This document shows positions 17,130 to 26,464 of a stretch of 52,857 nucleotides of DNA, one piece after another. The notes below the pieces were generated by a model. That model was not told the DNA's origin and did no database searches. It saw nothing but the letters and a program-made list of their open reading frames with translations. Position 1 is the stretch's first letter. Each line of letters starts with the position of its first letter. Both the position numbers and the translations under genes were made by a program. The stretch comes from an uncultured Bacteroidaceae bacterium. Its GTDB lineage: Bacteria; Bacteroidota; Bacteroidia; Bacteroidales; Bacteroidaceae. The DNA lies in assembly GCA_944320965.1 (NCBI GenBank), contig CALUJO010000013.1:1-52857 (forward strand), in the 5' to 3' direction.

Positions 17130-17141
17130 GAGGATATCACA

Positions 17142-17957
17142 ATGAAAAGAATATATATAATGCTTTTGTCCCTTGTGTTTGCGGCAGTTTCCTTTTCACA
17201 GGAAAACCAGCAGGATGCAACTTCAAAAGAAATGGTAAGCGAATTTTCTTCACAGGAAGAATACAGCTGTACAAAGGCTGAAGCCGATTCGCTTTATGCT
17301 GCAAAGCTGTACAAGGATGCAGCCGTGGGATATGAATGGATTCTTGAAAATACAGGTATTGCTCCTGAAATATACTATAACTTGGGAAACAGCTATTACC
17401 GTCTGAATGACAATGCTCGCGCCATACTTAATTATGAGAGAGCATTGAAACTTTCACCTTCTGACGAGAATGCCCGTACAAATCTTGAAATGGCTTATGC
17501 AAGAACTGTTGACAAGGCTGAGAATGTAAGTGAGATGTTTTATGTACGCTGGTTTGACTCAGTGAAGCAGATGTTTGCTTCAGACAGCTGGGCAGTAGTT
17601 TCTATCGTATTTTTCATTTTGTTCCTTGTGGGAGCTTCACTATTCTTCTGGGGAAAGACCGGTCTTTTGAAGAAGACAGGGTTCTATTCAGGAATAGTGT
17701 TCCTTTTGCTTTGCATATTGGGCAATGTGATGGCTTATTCACAAAGAAACGATGCCTTGGCTCAGGATGCTGCAATTGTTATGGTTCCAAGCCTTACAGC
17801 TAAAAGTACACCAAGCGAAAGCGGAACAGCGCTGTTCGTAATACACGAAGGTACAAAAGTGAAGGTGACAGACAATTCTATGAAGGAATGGGTTGAAATA
17901 TCCATCAATTCAACACAGAAGGGTTGGGTTCCTGCCGAATCTGTAGAAATAATTTAA
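17142..17957 (+). CDS. batE: BatE, TPR and SH3-like membrane protein
   Basis: A 271-residue protein with a signal peptide (ending near SFSQ, residue 20), TPR repeats (about 45-125, with YYNLGNSYYRLNDNARAILN), two transmembrane helices (about 145-165 and 178-196) and a C-terminal bacterial SH3-like domain (about 203-271, ending KGWVPAESVEII). SH3-like domains of this kind often bind peptidoglycan or peptides. This is the canonical last member of the Bat set. It lies 13 bases before the PAP2 gene, so the latter is in the same transcript. Confidence 0.92.
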   Translation: MKRIYIMLLSLVFAAVSFSQENQQDATSKEMVSEFSSQEEYSCTKAEADSLYAAKLYKDAAVGYEWILENTGIAPEIYYNLGNSYYRLNDNARAILNYERALKLSPSDENARTNLEMAYARTVDKAENVSEMFYVRWFDSVKQMFASDSWAVVSIVFFILFLVGASLFFWGKTGLLKKTGFYSGIVFLLLCILGNVMAYSQRNDALAQDAAIVMVPSLTAKSTPSESGTALFVIHEGTKVKVTDNSMKEWVEISINSTQKGWVPAESVEII

Positions 17958-17970
17958 AAAACGAATTACT

Positions 17971-18639
17971 ATGCTTGAAAATCTGATATCTTACGACAAG
18001 GATTTGCTGCTGGCAATAAACGGTATCAACGCTCCTTTCTGGGATGCGTTCATGTGGAACTATTCACAAATGATAACATGGCTTCCGCTTGTTATTGCGC
18101 TGCTGTATGTAATATACAGAAACAACTATTATACGGAAACTCTTGTTATAATTGTTTCGCTTGCCGTAGCATTTGTCCTTGCCGACCAGATTTCGTCAGG
18201 TTTCTTCAAGCCGGTTTTTCAAAGGTTCCGTCCTACGCATGACCCCGAAATACTTGAGGCGGTAAGAATAGTCAACGGCTATCGTGGGGGACTTTACGGA
18301 TTTGTTTCAAGCCATGCAGCCAATTCATTCGCGGCAGTAATGTTCTGCATTCTGCTTTTCCGTAACCGTCTTACATCTGTTCTTCTTATATTATGGGCGT
18401 GCGTCAACTGTTATTCACGAATGTATCTTGGAGTACATTTTCCGGGTGATATAGTTTGCGGCACATTGGTAGGACTTTTGTCAGGATATGTGGCGTATCT
18501 TGTTTACAAGCTGCTGAAGAGGAAACTCTTGAAGATGCCGGGCGAACATGTATACAACGGTACTTCCGTTATAAACTATGTTTTAGCGCTGACAGTAGTT
18601 TTCCTTGTCATATCAGGTTTTACAGGATTCTATATCTGA
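17971..18639 (+). CDS. PAP2-family membrane phosphatase
   Basis: A 222-residue polytopic membrane protein with about six hydrophobic helices. All three phosphatidic acid phosphatase type 2 motifs are present: K80-x6-R87-P88 (KPVFQRFRP), the SxxH-type segment VSSHAANS (H115), and SRxYLGVHFPGD (R150, H156, D160). Such enzymes dephosphorylate lipid phosphates such as undecaprenyl pyrophosphate or lipid A phosphate on the periplasmic face. The substrate is not evident. It is the last gene before a terminator and is cotranscribed with the Bat genes. Confidence 0.92.
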   Translation: MLENLISYDKDLLLAINGINAPFWDAFMWNYSQMITWLPLVIALLYVIYRNNYYTETLVIIVSLAVAFVLADQISSGFFKPVFQRFRPTHDPEILEAVRIVNGYRGGLYGFVSSHAANSFAAVMFCILLFRNRLTSVLLILWACVNCYSRMYLGVHFPGDIVCGTLVGLLSGYVAYLVYKLLKRKLLKMPGEHVYNGTSVINYVLALTVVFLVISGFTGFYI

Positions 18640-18682
18640 AATTTGTTTGCGGTATAAATAATAAATCGGATATAACTATTTC

Positions 18683-18718
18683 AAAGGTTGGTTTCATTTT
18701 CTGAAGCCAACCTTTTTT
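18683..18718 (+). terminator. Rho-independent terminator of the Bat operon
   Basis: Arms at 18683-18696 and 18702-18715 form a 14-bp stem with one T-G pair and a 5-base loop, followed by a short T-run to 18718. Confidence 0.88.
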
Positions 18719-18731
18719 ATGCTTAAAAATC

Positions 18732-18797
18732 TAGAATGTTTTATCCGAAAACATAGAACATTTTACCTGAAAACCTTAAACCTTTTTTGGGAAAACA
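18732..18797. repeat. Three tandem 22-bp imperfect repeats
   Basis: Units lie at 18732-18753, 18754-18775 and 18776-18797. Each contains a TTTT-N5-AAAAC core at the same offset, a small inverted repeat, while the first ten bases vary more in unit 3. The exact 22-base period places the cores on the same DNA face. They lie upstream of the metallophosphoesterase operon and are a candidate regulator-binding array. Confidence 0.6.
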
Positions 18798-18938
18798 TTT
18801 AAGGAATATAACGGTTTATCTTATATCGTTTTGGCAATTATCAAGTACATTTAGGGAATATATATGATGTAACAGTTTTGAAAGATTTTGTTAATATAAT
18901 GATAACATATATTTAAACATCAAGAAATATTTATTAAT

Positions 18939-18946
18939 GACTTTTG
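18939..18946 (+). promoter_or_regulatory. Possible -7 element of the phosphoesterase operon
   Basis: GACTTTTG matches TAnnTTTG at all but one of the fixed positions and is followed by CACC as at other starts in this window. No good -33 element is seen. Transcription would begin near 18953, supporting the ATG at 18980. Confidence 0.35.
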
Positions 18947-18979
18947 CACCGGAAAAAAGAAGAGACAAAAGATACGATT

Positions 18980-19915
18980 ATGAGAAGATTATTATTGACA
19001 TTTTTTGCCGTATTTGCTATTTCAACGGCATTTGCACAGATTGAAAAAGAATGGAAGAGTCTTGAAGCACCGCTTAATTTCTATTTGGTGAACGATATGG
19101 GACGTAACGGTTATTATGACCAGAAGCCTATTGCGGAACTTATGGGTAAGATGGCAGAGACAATTGATATTGAATTTGTCGTTGCTGCAGGAGATGTTCA
19201 TCATTTTGAAGGAGTGAGAAGCACACAGGATCCGTTGTGGATGACAAACTACGAACTGATTTATTCTCATCCTGATTTAATGCTGCCATGGTATGCAGTT
19301 TGTGGAAATCACGAATACAGAGGAAATACTCAGGCAGTTATAGACTATTCAAAAGTCAGTGCAAGATGGAATGTTCCTTCATTATATTATTCATTTGTAA
19401 AGGAAGAAGACGGAACAACAATAAGAGTTGTGATGATTGACACAGCACCGCTTTTGAGCAAGTACCGCAAGGATACTGAAAAATATCCTGACGCTTGCAA
19501 GCAGGACTATAAGGCTCAGTTGAAATGGCTTGACGAAACATTGTCAAATGCAAAGGAAGACTGGGTTATAGTTGTAGGACACCATCCGATATATGCTGAT
19601 ACAGACAAGAGCGAATCAGAAAGAACTGATATGCAGAATCAGGTTGACAAAATCCTTAGAGCACACAAGAATGTTGATATGTATTTGTGTGGTCATATAC
19701 ATAATTTCCAGCATATTAATGTTAAGGGAAGCAACATAGACTATGTTGTAAATTCATCAGCTTCATTAAGCAGAGATGTAAAACCTGTTGAAGGTACAAA
19801 ATTCTGCAGCAATGCAACAGGCTATTCATTGATTACAGTTTCTCCAAAGGCACTCTGTCTTCATATGATTGACAAGGAAGGTAAAGTGTTATATACAGTT
19901 AAAAGAGAAAAGTAA
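18980..19915 (+). CDS. Secreted metallophosphoesterase (purple acid phosphatase-like)
   Basis: A 311-residue protein with a signal peptide (cleavage near AFAQ, residue 20). The calcineurin-like metal-binding motifs are complete: NDMG (D39), GDVHH (71-75), GNHE (109-112), VGHHP, and GHIHNFQH. The order and spacing resemble tartrate-resistant acid phosphatase-type enzymes, which release phosphate from monoesters. It should act in the periplasm or outside the cell. The start at 18980 immediately precedes the signal peptide; a TTG at 18944 would add 12 charged residues. It leads an operon with a TonB-dependent receptor 38 bases downstream, suggesting release and uptake of a phosphorylated nutrient. 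Confidence 0.92.
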   Translation: MRRLLLTFFAVFAISTAFAQIEKEWKSLEAPLNFYLVNDMGRNGYYDQKPIAELMGKMAETIDIEFVVAAGDVHHFEGVRSTQDPLWMTNYELIYSHPDLMLPWYAVCGNHEYRGNTQAVIDYSKVSARWNVPSLYYSFVKEEDGTTIRVVMIDTAPLLSKYRKDTEKYPDACKQDYKAQLKWLDETLSNAKEDWVIVVGHHPIYADTDKSESERTDMQNQVDKILRAHKNVDMYLCGHIHNFQHINVKGSNIDYVVNSSASLSRDVKPVEGTKFCSNATGYSLITVSPKALCLHMIDKEGKVLYTVKREK

Positions 19916-19953
19916 TAATTGAAACTTGTATCCGGATTTAAAAACATTGCAAA

Positions 19954-22644
19954 GTGAAACAGGTTCTTGTTATATTGTTATTGATGCTGTCATTAGGCGC
20001 TAGTGCCAAGGCGGTAAGAGGAACGATTAAGGACAAACAAACCGGTGAGGTGATTATAGGTGCATGTATTGTTGACAAATCCAAACCTACAAATGGTGCA
20101 ATTTCCGATTTTAACGGTAAATTCCAAATAGACTTGCCAAAGTCGGGTTGCGTTATTGTCTGTTCTTATGTCGGATATGATACAGAAGAAGTATGTGTTA
20201 ATGATCTTGATAAGGAGATTTCGGTTCTGTTGAGTTCTTCGAATACTGTTCTGAACGAAGTTACCGTTGTAGGTGAAAATCATGGAAGAACTGAAGCTGC
20301 TGCCATGTTTATTGAGAAGAATTCGCTCAATGTAGTTAATGTGGTAAGTTCAAAAGCTATAGAACAGTCGCCGGATTTGACTGTGGCAAATGTTATCCAG
20401 AGAATGTCTGGCGTTACAATCGAGCGCGGAAATACCGGAGAAGGACAATATGCCATATTGAGAGGAATGGACAAGCGTTACAACTATACTTTGGTTAACG
20501 GTGTCAAAATTCCGAGTCCCGACAATAAAAACCGTTTTGTTCCGCTTGATATTTTCCCTTCCGAACTCCTTGACAGACTGGAAGTGACAAAGTCTTTGAC
20601 TGCAGATCTTGAAGGTGACGGTATAGGCGGTGCAGTAAATCTTGTGATGAAGGATGCCCCCGATGAAAGAATGCTTAATGCCAATCTGTCTTTCGGTTAC
20701 AGTGCGCTATTTATGGACAATGATTTTACCAGTTTCAATCATAAGGACATTGCAAGGCAGTCACCAAACGAAATATATGGCGTAAACCATTCGGTTACAA
20801 TGTCCGATTTTACAACTTCTAACCTTAAGGTAAAATCAAACAGACCGATGCCGGATGTTGTGGGTGGCATTTCTTACGGTGACAGATTCTTTGACGACAA
20901 ACTTGGACTTATAGCTTCATTTTGCTTTCAGAACAATTATCGCGGAAAGGAAAGCGATGTTCACTATCAGCCGGGAAATACCTATACAGGGGTGACAGAC
21001 CGAACTTATTCGGAACAGCAGACACGCCTTGGTGCACATTTGAAACTGGACTATAAATTCAATCCTGCTCACAAGCTGACATGGTATAACGGATATATCA
21101 ATATGACAACCGCACAGGTGAGGGATGAAGTTAATCCTGAATGGGAAACGATCCGTATGAGATGGAACAGACAGTATATTGTTAATTCCACATTGAAGGG
21201 TTTTCACAAGATGCTTGATTCAAATGCTTTCAAGATAAACTGGTCGGCAGTCATTTCTAAAGCCTTTAATGAAACTCCTGACAATGCCGAAATCAACCTT
21301 ACTACAACTAATTCATTGCAGACAGTTTCGGTTAATCCGGCAGCAACAAGACGCTGGGAACATAACTCTGACTTTGACAAGGCCGGATATGTTGACATGT
21401 CTTACAAGCTGGACTTTGCAAACAGTTCTTCACTTGAAATATCATGGGGAGGAATGTTCAGAGATAAAGTCAGAACAAGTTTCTTTAATGAATATACTTT
21501 TAAATTGCCTTCGGACAACAGAACTCAGATAAGGGGAGAGCAGTGGAACAATTTCAATGAAATAGTATTCCAGCCTAACAGATACGGAAACCTGAGCGAT
21601 CCTCTGAATTATGATGCAACTGAACAGATTGGAGCCGGTTATGCAATGTTCAGATATGTATTGAACAAACTGGAACTGGTGGGTGGTCTGAGAGTTGAAC
21701 ATACAAACCAGGGATATGAATTGAAATATCCTACTGAAGGTGCCCGCAACATAGGAAACCAGAAGTATTATGATTTCCTTCCGGACATACATGTGAAATA
21801 TGATGTTCACAAGAATGCAAATTTAAGGTTATCATACGGCAGGTCAATAAACCGACCGAGTTTCTTTGAAATAGTTCCTTACAACATATTGAACGAAGAC
21901 TACAAGGAACGCGGTAATCCGGACCTGAAGCATACGGTTGCCGACAATATTGATTTGCGTTATGAATTCTTTCCACGCCCCAACGAACAGTTTATGGTGG
22001 GAGTATTCTTCAAAAGCATAAAGAATCCTATTGAATACGGATTGAAGACAAGCGGGCAGGATGTATATTATATGCCGGACAATTTCGGAACTGCAACCAA
22101 TTATGGTGCGGAAATGGATATAACAAAATATTTCTTCAAATACTTCGGAGTAAAGGCAAACTATACATACACTCATTCTAAAATTGAAACTCCGAAAACT
22201 CTGCTGATTGACAATCCGGACCCGAATGCCCAGACCAATACGGTAACAACAACCGTGACACAGTCAAGACCTCTGTTCGGTCAGGCTTCGCATGTGGCAA
22301 ACCTCTCACTTATCTATAATGATGCCGACAGAGGATGGAACGTACAGCTTGCATCCGGATATACAAGCGAAAGACTTGTTTCAATTTCAAGATATTATAA
22401 TCATGATATATGGGAAGACGGATATGTCCATCTTGATTTGTCTGCCGAAAAGTCATTCAAGTGCGGTATATGTGTATTCCTGAAAGCCAATAACCTTCTG
22501 AACACTCCTATAATCAGATATGTTCCGCAAAACAGAATGACAGAAGGTTTGGATGAAAGCATAGAAAGATACGAAGATGCTATTCTGGAAAGAAAAGAAT
22601 ACCACGGACAGTCTTTTATTTTAGGTGTTAGATATAAACTTTAA
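19954..22644 (+). CDS. TonB-dependent outer membrane receptor
   Basis: An 896-residue receptor starting at GTG. It has a signal peptide (ending near GASAKA), a carboxypeptidase-regulatory-like beta-sandwich (about 20-95, ending in NEVTVVGE), a plug domain (about 120-235, with VIQRMSGVTIERGN and GDGIGGAVNLV) and a 22-strand-type barrel ending in an aromatic-hydrophobic strand (GVRYKL). The plan resembles ferric-chelate and similar receptors more than SusC glycan receptors, and no SusD gene follows. It would import a ligand across the outer membrane using TonB energy. Neighbouring phosphoesterase and beta-helix lipoprotein genes suggest a three-part uptake unit; ligand unknown. Confidence 0.94.
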   Translation: MKQVLVILLLMLSLGASAKAVRGTIKDKQTGEVIIGACIVDKSKPTNGAISDFNGKFQIDLPKSGCVIVCSYVGYDTEEVCVNDLDKEISVLLSSSNTVLNEVTVVGENHGRTEAAAMFIEKNSLNVVNVVSSKAIEQSPDLTVANVIQRMSGVTIERGNTGEGQYAILRGMDKRYNYTLVNGVKIPSPDNKNRFVPLDIFPSELLDRLEVTKSLTADLEGDGIGGAVNLVMKDAPDERMLNANLSFGYSALFMDNDFTSFNHKDIARQSPNEIYGVNHSVTMSDFTTSNLKVKSNRPMPDVVGGISYGDRFFDDKLGLIASFCFQNNYRGKESDVHYQPGNTYTGVTDRTYSEQQTRLGAHLKLDYKFNPAHKLTWYNGYINMTTAQVRDEVNPEWETIRMRWNRQYIVNSTLKGFHKMLDSNAFKINWSAVISKAFNETPDNAEINLTTTNSLQTVSVNPAATRRWEHNSDFDKAGYVDMSYKLDFANSSSLEISWGGMFRDKVRTSFFNEYTFKLPSDNRTQIRGEQWNNFNEIVFQPNRYGNLSDPLNYDATEQIGAGYAMFRYVLNKLELVGGLRVEHTNQGYELKYPTEGARNIGNQKYYDFLPDIHVKYDVHKNANLRLSYGRSINRPSFFEIVPYNILNEDYKERGNPDLKHTVADNIDLRYEFFPRPNEQFMVGVFFKSIKNPIEYGLKTSGQDVYYMPDNFGTATNYGAEMDITKYFFKYFGVKANYTYTHSKIETPKTLLIDNPDPNAQTNTVTTTVTQSRPLFGQASHVANLSLIYNDADRGWNVQLASGYTSERLVSISRYYNHDIWEDGYVHLDLSAEKSFKCGICVFLKANNLLNTPIIRYVPQNRMTEGLDESIERYEDAILERKEYHGQSFILGVRYKL

Positions 22645-22671
22645 AAGAGAATCAAACAAAAAATTAAACTT

Positions 22672-24045
22672 ATGGAAGTAAAATCTTTATTGGCAGGAGC
22701 TTTGATCTGTTCTGCCGCAATGGTTTCTTGTGAAGAAAATAATGAACCTGGCAATACTGGAGACATTCAGGAGCAAACTGTTACTGGTGAAGTTTCCGGA
22801 GTTTGGGAAAAGAATTCTATAGTAAGGGTTGACGGACACATCAGTGTACCTAAAGGCCAAAGTCTTAAGATTGAAGAAGGTGTTACCGTAATATTCAATG
22901 ATAACGGTGTAGGAGTTAACCATACTGCAATTGAATTTATGGTTGAAGGTAATCTTTATTGCGAAGGAACTGCAAGCAATCCTATCCTTATGACAGTTGA
23001 CGAATCTTTAAGAACAAAGGAAAATACTTTTGCAGGATTGTGGGGCGGTATCATTGCTACGAAGGATTGCGGTGAAATGCTTATCGACAATACAATAATT
23101 GAATATACCGGAGGCGCAGTTCTTCAGGATTCTCCTTCCTATATTGCAGGAATATATGAGGCTGGTGAAGATTTTGGACCTCATATTACAACCAATAATG
23201 TTGACGGACGTTATGTGATAACAAATTCAACTTTCAGAAACGGTGTTTCTGACGGTATTTATATGATGGGCGGTAGTGCAATCATTGAAAACAACAAGTT
23301 CATCGCAAATGGTGAAACCGGTGGCGAGGCAATCAACGTAAAGGCTGGATGTAAGGTTGATGCTTCATATAATCTGATTTACAGCCCTAATACAAACGGA
23401 TTCAAACTTTCAAGTTCAGGTCAGGAAGATGAAGCCGGAAGAGGTCAGGCACTTGTAAGAGCTTATAACAACACTGTTGTAAATTCAGGATGGCGTCGTG
23501 ACGGTGTAAAGGGTGGTTCTGCCTATATTGAAAAGAATGCTCTTGTAAGTCTTTACAACAATCTTTTTGTAAATTGCAAGTTCAAGGCAATGGTTCCTGA
23601 CTGGGGTACTCCTAATCCGGAAGCAGGATGCGACATGAATTCTGTTATTGATTACAATTTCTATGCATCAGGTTCTCAGAAGAGTGACCTTGCACAGGAC
23701 ATAGAAGACAACACAACAACTGCATATCTTGGTTATACAAACGAAAACAAGAAATACAGTGATGCTATTGACCAACACAGTGTTGTGGCTGCTTCAGCTG
23801 GTGATGAAGCTACAAATCCTAAATTCAAGAATTTCCCGTTCAATGAAAATCCTCTTGTAAATTATGTATTTGACGAAAGCTGGGATTTCTCAGTAGCATC
23901 AGATTCTCCAGTTCTGACAGGTGCATACGATAAAAATGAATCAAATATGCAACCGATGTTCATGACTTCTGGCTTGTCTGTTAATGGAAAGACTTACAAC
24001 AGTAAGGCACCTAAAGCAATATTCGGAGCTTTTGAAAGTAAATAA
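22672..24045 (+). CDS. Beta-helix surface lipoprotein
   Basis: A 457-residue lipoprotein with a short signal ending MVSC (Cys20). The mature start CEENNEP is acidic after the cysteine, like the Bacteroidetes signal for export of lipoproteins to the cell surface. The body has repeated short strand-turn patterns (ITNSTFRNG, AIIENNKFIANGE, VRAYNNTVVNSG, VSLYNNLFVNC), typical of a right-handed parallel beta-helix. No clear lyase catalytic residues are recognised. It is third in the operon, 27 bases after the receptor, in the position where SusD-like binding lipoproteins usually sit. It could bind or cleave the ligand of the receptor; this is inference. Confidence 0.88.
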   Translation: MEVKSLLAGALICSAAMVSCEENNEPGNTGDIQEQTVTGEVSGVWEKNSIVRVDGHISVPKGQSLKIEEGVTVIFNDNGVGVNHTAIEFMVEGNLYCEGTASNPILMTVDESLRTKENTFAGLWGGIIATKDCGEMLIDNTIIEYTGGAVLQDSPSYIAGIYEAGEDFGPHITTNNVDGRYVITNSTFRNGVSDGIYMMGGSAIIENNKFIANGETGGEAINVKAGCKVDASYNLIYSPNTNGFKLSSSGQEDEAGRGQALVRAYNNTVVNSGWRRDGVKGGSAYIEKNALVSLYNNLFVNCKFKAMVPDWGTPNPEAGCDMNSVIDYNFYASGSQKSDLAQDIEDNTTTAYLGYTNENKKYSDAIDQHSVVAASAGDEATNPKFKNFPFNENPLVNYVFDESWDFSVASDSPVLTGAYDKNESNMQPMFMTSGLSVNGKTYNSKAPKAIFGAFESK

Positions 24046-24072
24046 ATATTGATTTGTAATGTGTTATTTGTG

Positions 24073-24104
24073 GCTGCCCTCAATATTTTGAGGGCAGCTT
24101 TTTT
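24073..24104 (+). terminator. Rho-independent terminator after the beta-helix gene
   Basis: Arms 24073-24083 (GCTGCCCTCAA) and 24088-24098 pair perfectly over 11 bp around a 4-base loop, followed by a T-run. It ends the phosphoesterase-receptor-lipoprotein operon. Confidence 0.93.
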
Positions 24105-24200
24105 ATTTTACTGATGTAATGACAAACTGATTATGGCTAATAATTGACCATTAGTAAATTGTTGCTTTTATATAATGTATAACTGATATTAATTATTATA

Positions 24201-24234
24201 AAAAATGGCAGACTTTAAAAGCCTGCCATTTTTA
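24201..24234 (-). terminator. Terminator of the ald gene
   Basis: AAAAATGGCAG at 24201-24211 pairs with CTGCCATTTTT at 24223-24233 around an 11-base loop. The A-run on the left arm gives a T-run on the minus strand. It lies 17 bases beyond the ald stop codon and could work in both directions. Confidence 0.8.
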
Positions 24235-24250
24235 TAGCATTTGTATTTAT

Positions 24251-25357
24251 TTACAATTCAATATTATGGCATTCCATACCGAATGCTTCGGCAACACCCG
24301 GGAATACAACTTTTCCGTCAACTACATTCAGACCTGCTGCCAGACCTTTGCCTTCACGGCAAGCCTGCTGCCATCCTTTGTCGGCAAGCTTGATGGCGTA
24401 GGGTAGTGTGGCATTTGTCAGTGCAAGCGTTGATGTGAACGGTACTGCACCAGGTATGTTTGCAACACAATAATGTACAATGCCGTCAACTTCGTAAATA
24501 GGTTCGGCATGTGTGGTAGGATGTGATGTTTCGAAGCATCCTCCCTGATCGATTGCAACGTCAACAAGTACGCTTCCTTTGCCCATAAGTGACAGCATTT
24601 CTCTTGTAATCAGATGAGGAGTCTTGGCTCCCGGTATAAGAACAGCGCCGATAACAAGGTCGGTTGTAGGTAATTCCTGTTCGATATTGTGTGATGAAGA
24701 GAACAATGTCTTTACGTTCTTTGGCATGACTTCGCTCAGGTATCTCAGACGTGGCAGTGAGATGTCGGCAATTGTAACTTCAGCTCCCATTCCGGCAGCC
24801 ATAAGTGCTGCGTTTGTTCCCACTACGCCTCCTCCCAATACAAGGACTCTGGCTGGCTTTACTCCGGGAACTCCGCCCATAAGTTTTCCTTTTCCACCCT
24901 GAGGTCTTTCAAGGAAACGTGCGCCTTCCTGAACAGACATACGACCTGCAACTTCGCTCATTGGCACGAGCAACGGCAGAGTTCCAAGTTTGTCGTAAAC
25001 TGTTTCATAGGCAAGACATGTAGCTCCGCTCTGAAGCATAGCTTCGGTCAGTTCGCGGTCGCATGCAAAATGGAAATATGTAAAGAGCAATTGTCCTTTT
25101 CTGACAAGCTTGTATTCACTTTTTATAGGTTCCTTTACCTTTATAATCATTTCGGCAATGCCGTAAACATCTTCGATTGTAGGCAATATCTTTGCCCCTA
25201 CTTTCTCATAGTCAGAATCAGGGAAGCCGCTGTTTTCACCGGCTGTGTGCTGTACATAGACTGTATGTCCTCTTCTGACAAGTTCTTTTGCCCCTGCAGG
25301 TGTCAATGACACTCTGTTTTCATTGTTTTTGATTTCTTTTGGAACTCCGATTATCAT
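24251..25357 (-). CDS. ald: Alanine dehydrogenase
   Basis: A 368-residue enzyme that interconverts L-alanine and pyruvate plus ammonia with NAD. The N-terminus MIIGVPKEIKNNENRVSLTP is the family signature with the pyruvate-binding Arg. The nucleotide-binding Rossmann motif is LGGGVVGTNAALMAAGMGA, followed by the acidic ADIS. The segments GKGKLMGGVPGV and DVAIDQGGCFETSHPTTH carry further active-site residues. Length is normal. It is a single-gene unit with its own terminator, separated from trxB by another terminator. Confidence 0.96.
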   Translation of the reverse strand: MIIGVPKEIKNNENRVSLTPAGAKELVRRGHTVYVQHTAGENSGFPDSDYEKVGAKILPTIEDVYGIAEMIIKVKEPIKSEYKLVRKGQLLFTYFHFACDRELTEAMLQSGATCLAYETVYDKLGTLPLLVPMSEVAGRMSVQEGARFLERPQGGKGKLMGGVPGVKPARVLVLGGGVVGTNAALMAAGMGAEVTIADISLPRLRYLSEVMPKNVKTLFSSSHNIEQELPTTDLVIGAVLIPGAKTPHLITREMLSLMGKGSVLVDVAIDQGGCFETSHPTTHAEPIYEVDGIVHYCVANIPGAVPFTSTLALTNATLPYAIKLADKGWQQACREGKGLAAGLNVVDGKVVFPGVAEAFGMECHNIEL

Positions 25358-25446
25358 ATTGTATCAGTTTAATATTAACGGCATAAATATAATAATCAGG
25401 TTGTTTTTCCGAAATATTTTGATACTTATTTTTGTTTAACGGATAT

Positions 25447-25476
25447 AAAAAAATCGCACGCCGGCAGGGCGTGCGA
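25447..25476 (-). terminator. Terminator of the ftsK-lolA-trxB operon
   Basis: Arms 25454-25462 (TCGCACGCC) and 25468-25476 pair perfectly over 9 GC-rich bp with a 5-base loop. On the minus strand the stem is followed by a T-run (25453 down to 25447). It lies 24 bases beyond the trxB stop. Confidence 0.92.
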
Positions 25477-25500
25477 CTGATTGTATTTTAAATATGCTAT

Positions 25501-26439
25501 TTACAGATTATTTTCAGACAGATATCTTTCTGCTTCAATGGCTGCCTTACATCCGCTTCCGGCAGCAGTGATTGCCTGACGGTAGTGAGGGTCGGCAACG
25601 TCGCCTGCAGCAAATACGCCAGGAACATTTGTTCTTGGTGTTCCGTCTATAGTCTTGATATAGCCTGTTTCGTCAGTTTCGATGAAAGGCTTGAATACAT
25701 CCGAATTAGGTTTGTGCCCGATTGCAAGGAAGAATCCGTCTATTGCAAGGTCATAGTGTGTTTCGTCAGCTTCGCCACGACGTTTTACAAGGTGTATTCC
25801 TTCAACTCCGTTTTCACCGAACAGTCCTTCTGTATTGTGTTCAAACAGAACTTCAATCTTTTCATGATTCAATACTCTTTCCTGCATAATCTTTGAAGCG
25901 CGAAGATATGGCTTTCTTACAATCAGATATACCTTGCTTGCCAGTCCTGCAAGATAAATGGCTTCTTCACAAGCAGTGTCGCCACCGCCAACAACAGCAA
26001 CTGTTTTCTTGCGGTAGAAGAAGCCGTCACATGTAGCACATGCGCTTACACCCATTCCGGCATACTTCTTTTCATCGTCAAGACCAAGATATTTAGCTGA
26101 TGCGCCTGTTGCGATAATAACTGTATCTGCTATGATTTCTTTTTCATCATCAATTGTGATCTTGTATGGAGCCTGACTCAAATCGGTTTTAGTTACAAGA
26201 CCTGTGCGAATATCAGCGCCGAAACGTAAAGCCTGTTTTCTTAGGTCTTCCATAAGCTGCGGACCTGTTACACCTTCAGGGTAGCCAGGAAAATTTTCAA
26301 CCTCAGTTGTTGTTGTCAACTGTCCTCCAGGCTGTATTCCTTCATATAGTACCGGTGAAATGTTTGCTCTTCCTGTATAGATAGCCGCAGTATATCCTGC
26401 AGGTCCTGAACCTATAATCAGACATCTTACTCTTTCCAT
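25501..26439 (-). CDS. trxB: Thioredoxin reductase
   Basis: A 312-residue flavoprotein that reduces thioredoxin with NADPH. The FAD-binding motif is GSGPAGYTAAIY near the N-terminus, the redox-active disulfide is in SACATCDGFF, and the NADPH-binding segment is VVGGGDTACEEA. The C-terminal GVFAAGDVADPHYRQ binds FAD. It is last in the ftsK-lolA-trxB operon, 25 bases after lolA. Reduced thioredoxin supports ribonucleotide reduction and peroxide defence. Confidence 0.97.
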   Translation of the reverse strand: MERVRCLIIGSGPAGYTAAIYTGRANISPVLYEGIQPGGQLTTTTEVENFPGYPEGVTGPQLMEDLRKQALRFGADIRTGLVTKTDLSQAPYKITIDDEKEIIADTVIIATGASAKYLGLDDEKKYAGMGVSACATCDGFFYRKKTVAVVGGGDTACEEAIYLAGLASKVYLIVRKPYLRASKIMQERVLNHEKIEVLFEHNTEGLFGENGVEGIHLVKRRGEADETHYDLAIDGFFLAIGHKPNSDVFKPFIETDETGYIKTIDGTPRTNVPGVFAAGDVADPHYRQAITAAGSGCKAAIEAERYLSENNL

Positions 26440-26464
26440 ATTCTTAATTGTTTTTAGTTGTTTG

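Larger units (their letters stand above)
18640..18979. other. Intergenic region: terminator, tandem repeats and promoter
   Basis: This 340-base gap holds the Bat-operon terminator (18683-18718), three tandem 22-bp repeats (18732-18797), then about 140 bases of AT-rich DNA with no gene seen, and a promoter-like element (18939-18946) just before the metallophosphoesterase gene. Confidence 0.7.

Noticed and set aside
18732..18797. CRISPR-like repeats
   Set aside because: The 22-bp units are directly adjacent with no spacers and are imperfect, and no cas gene is near.
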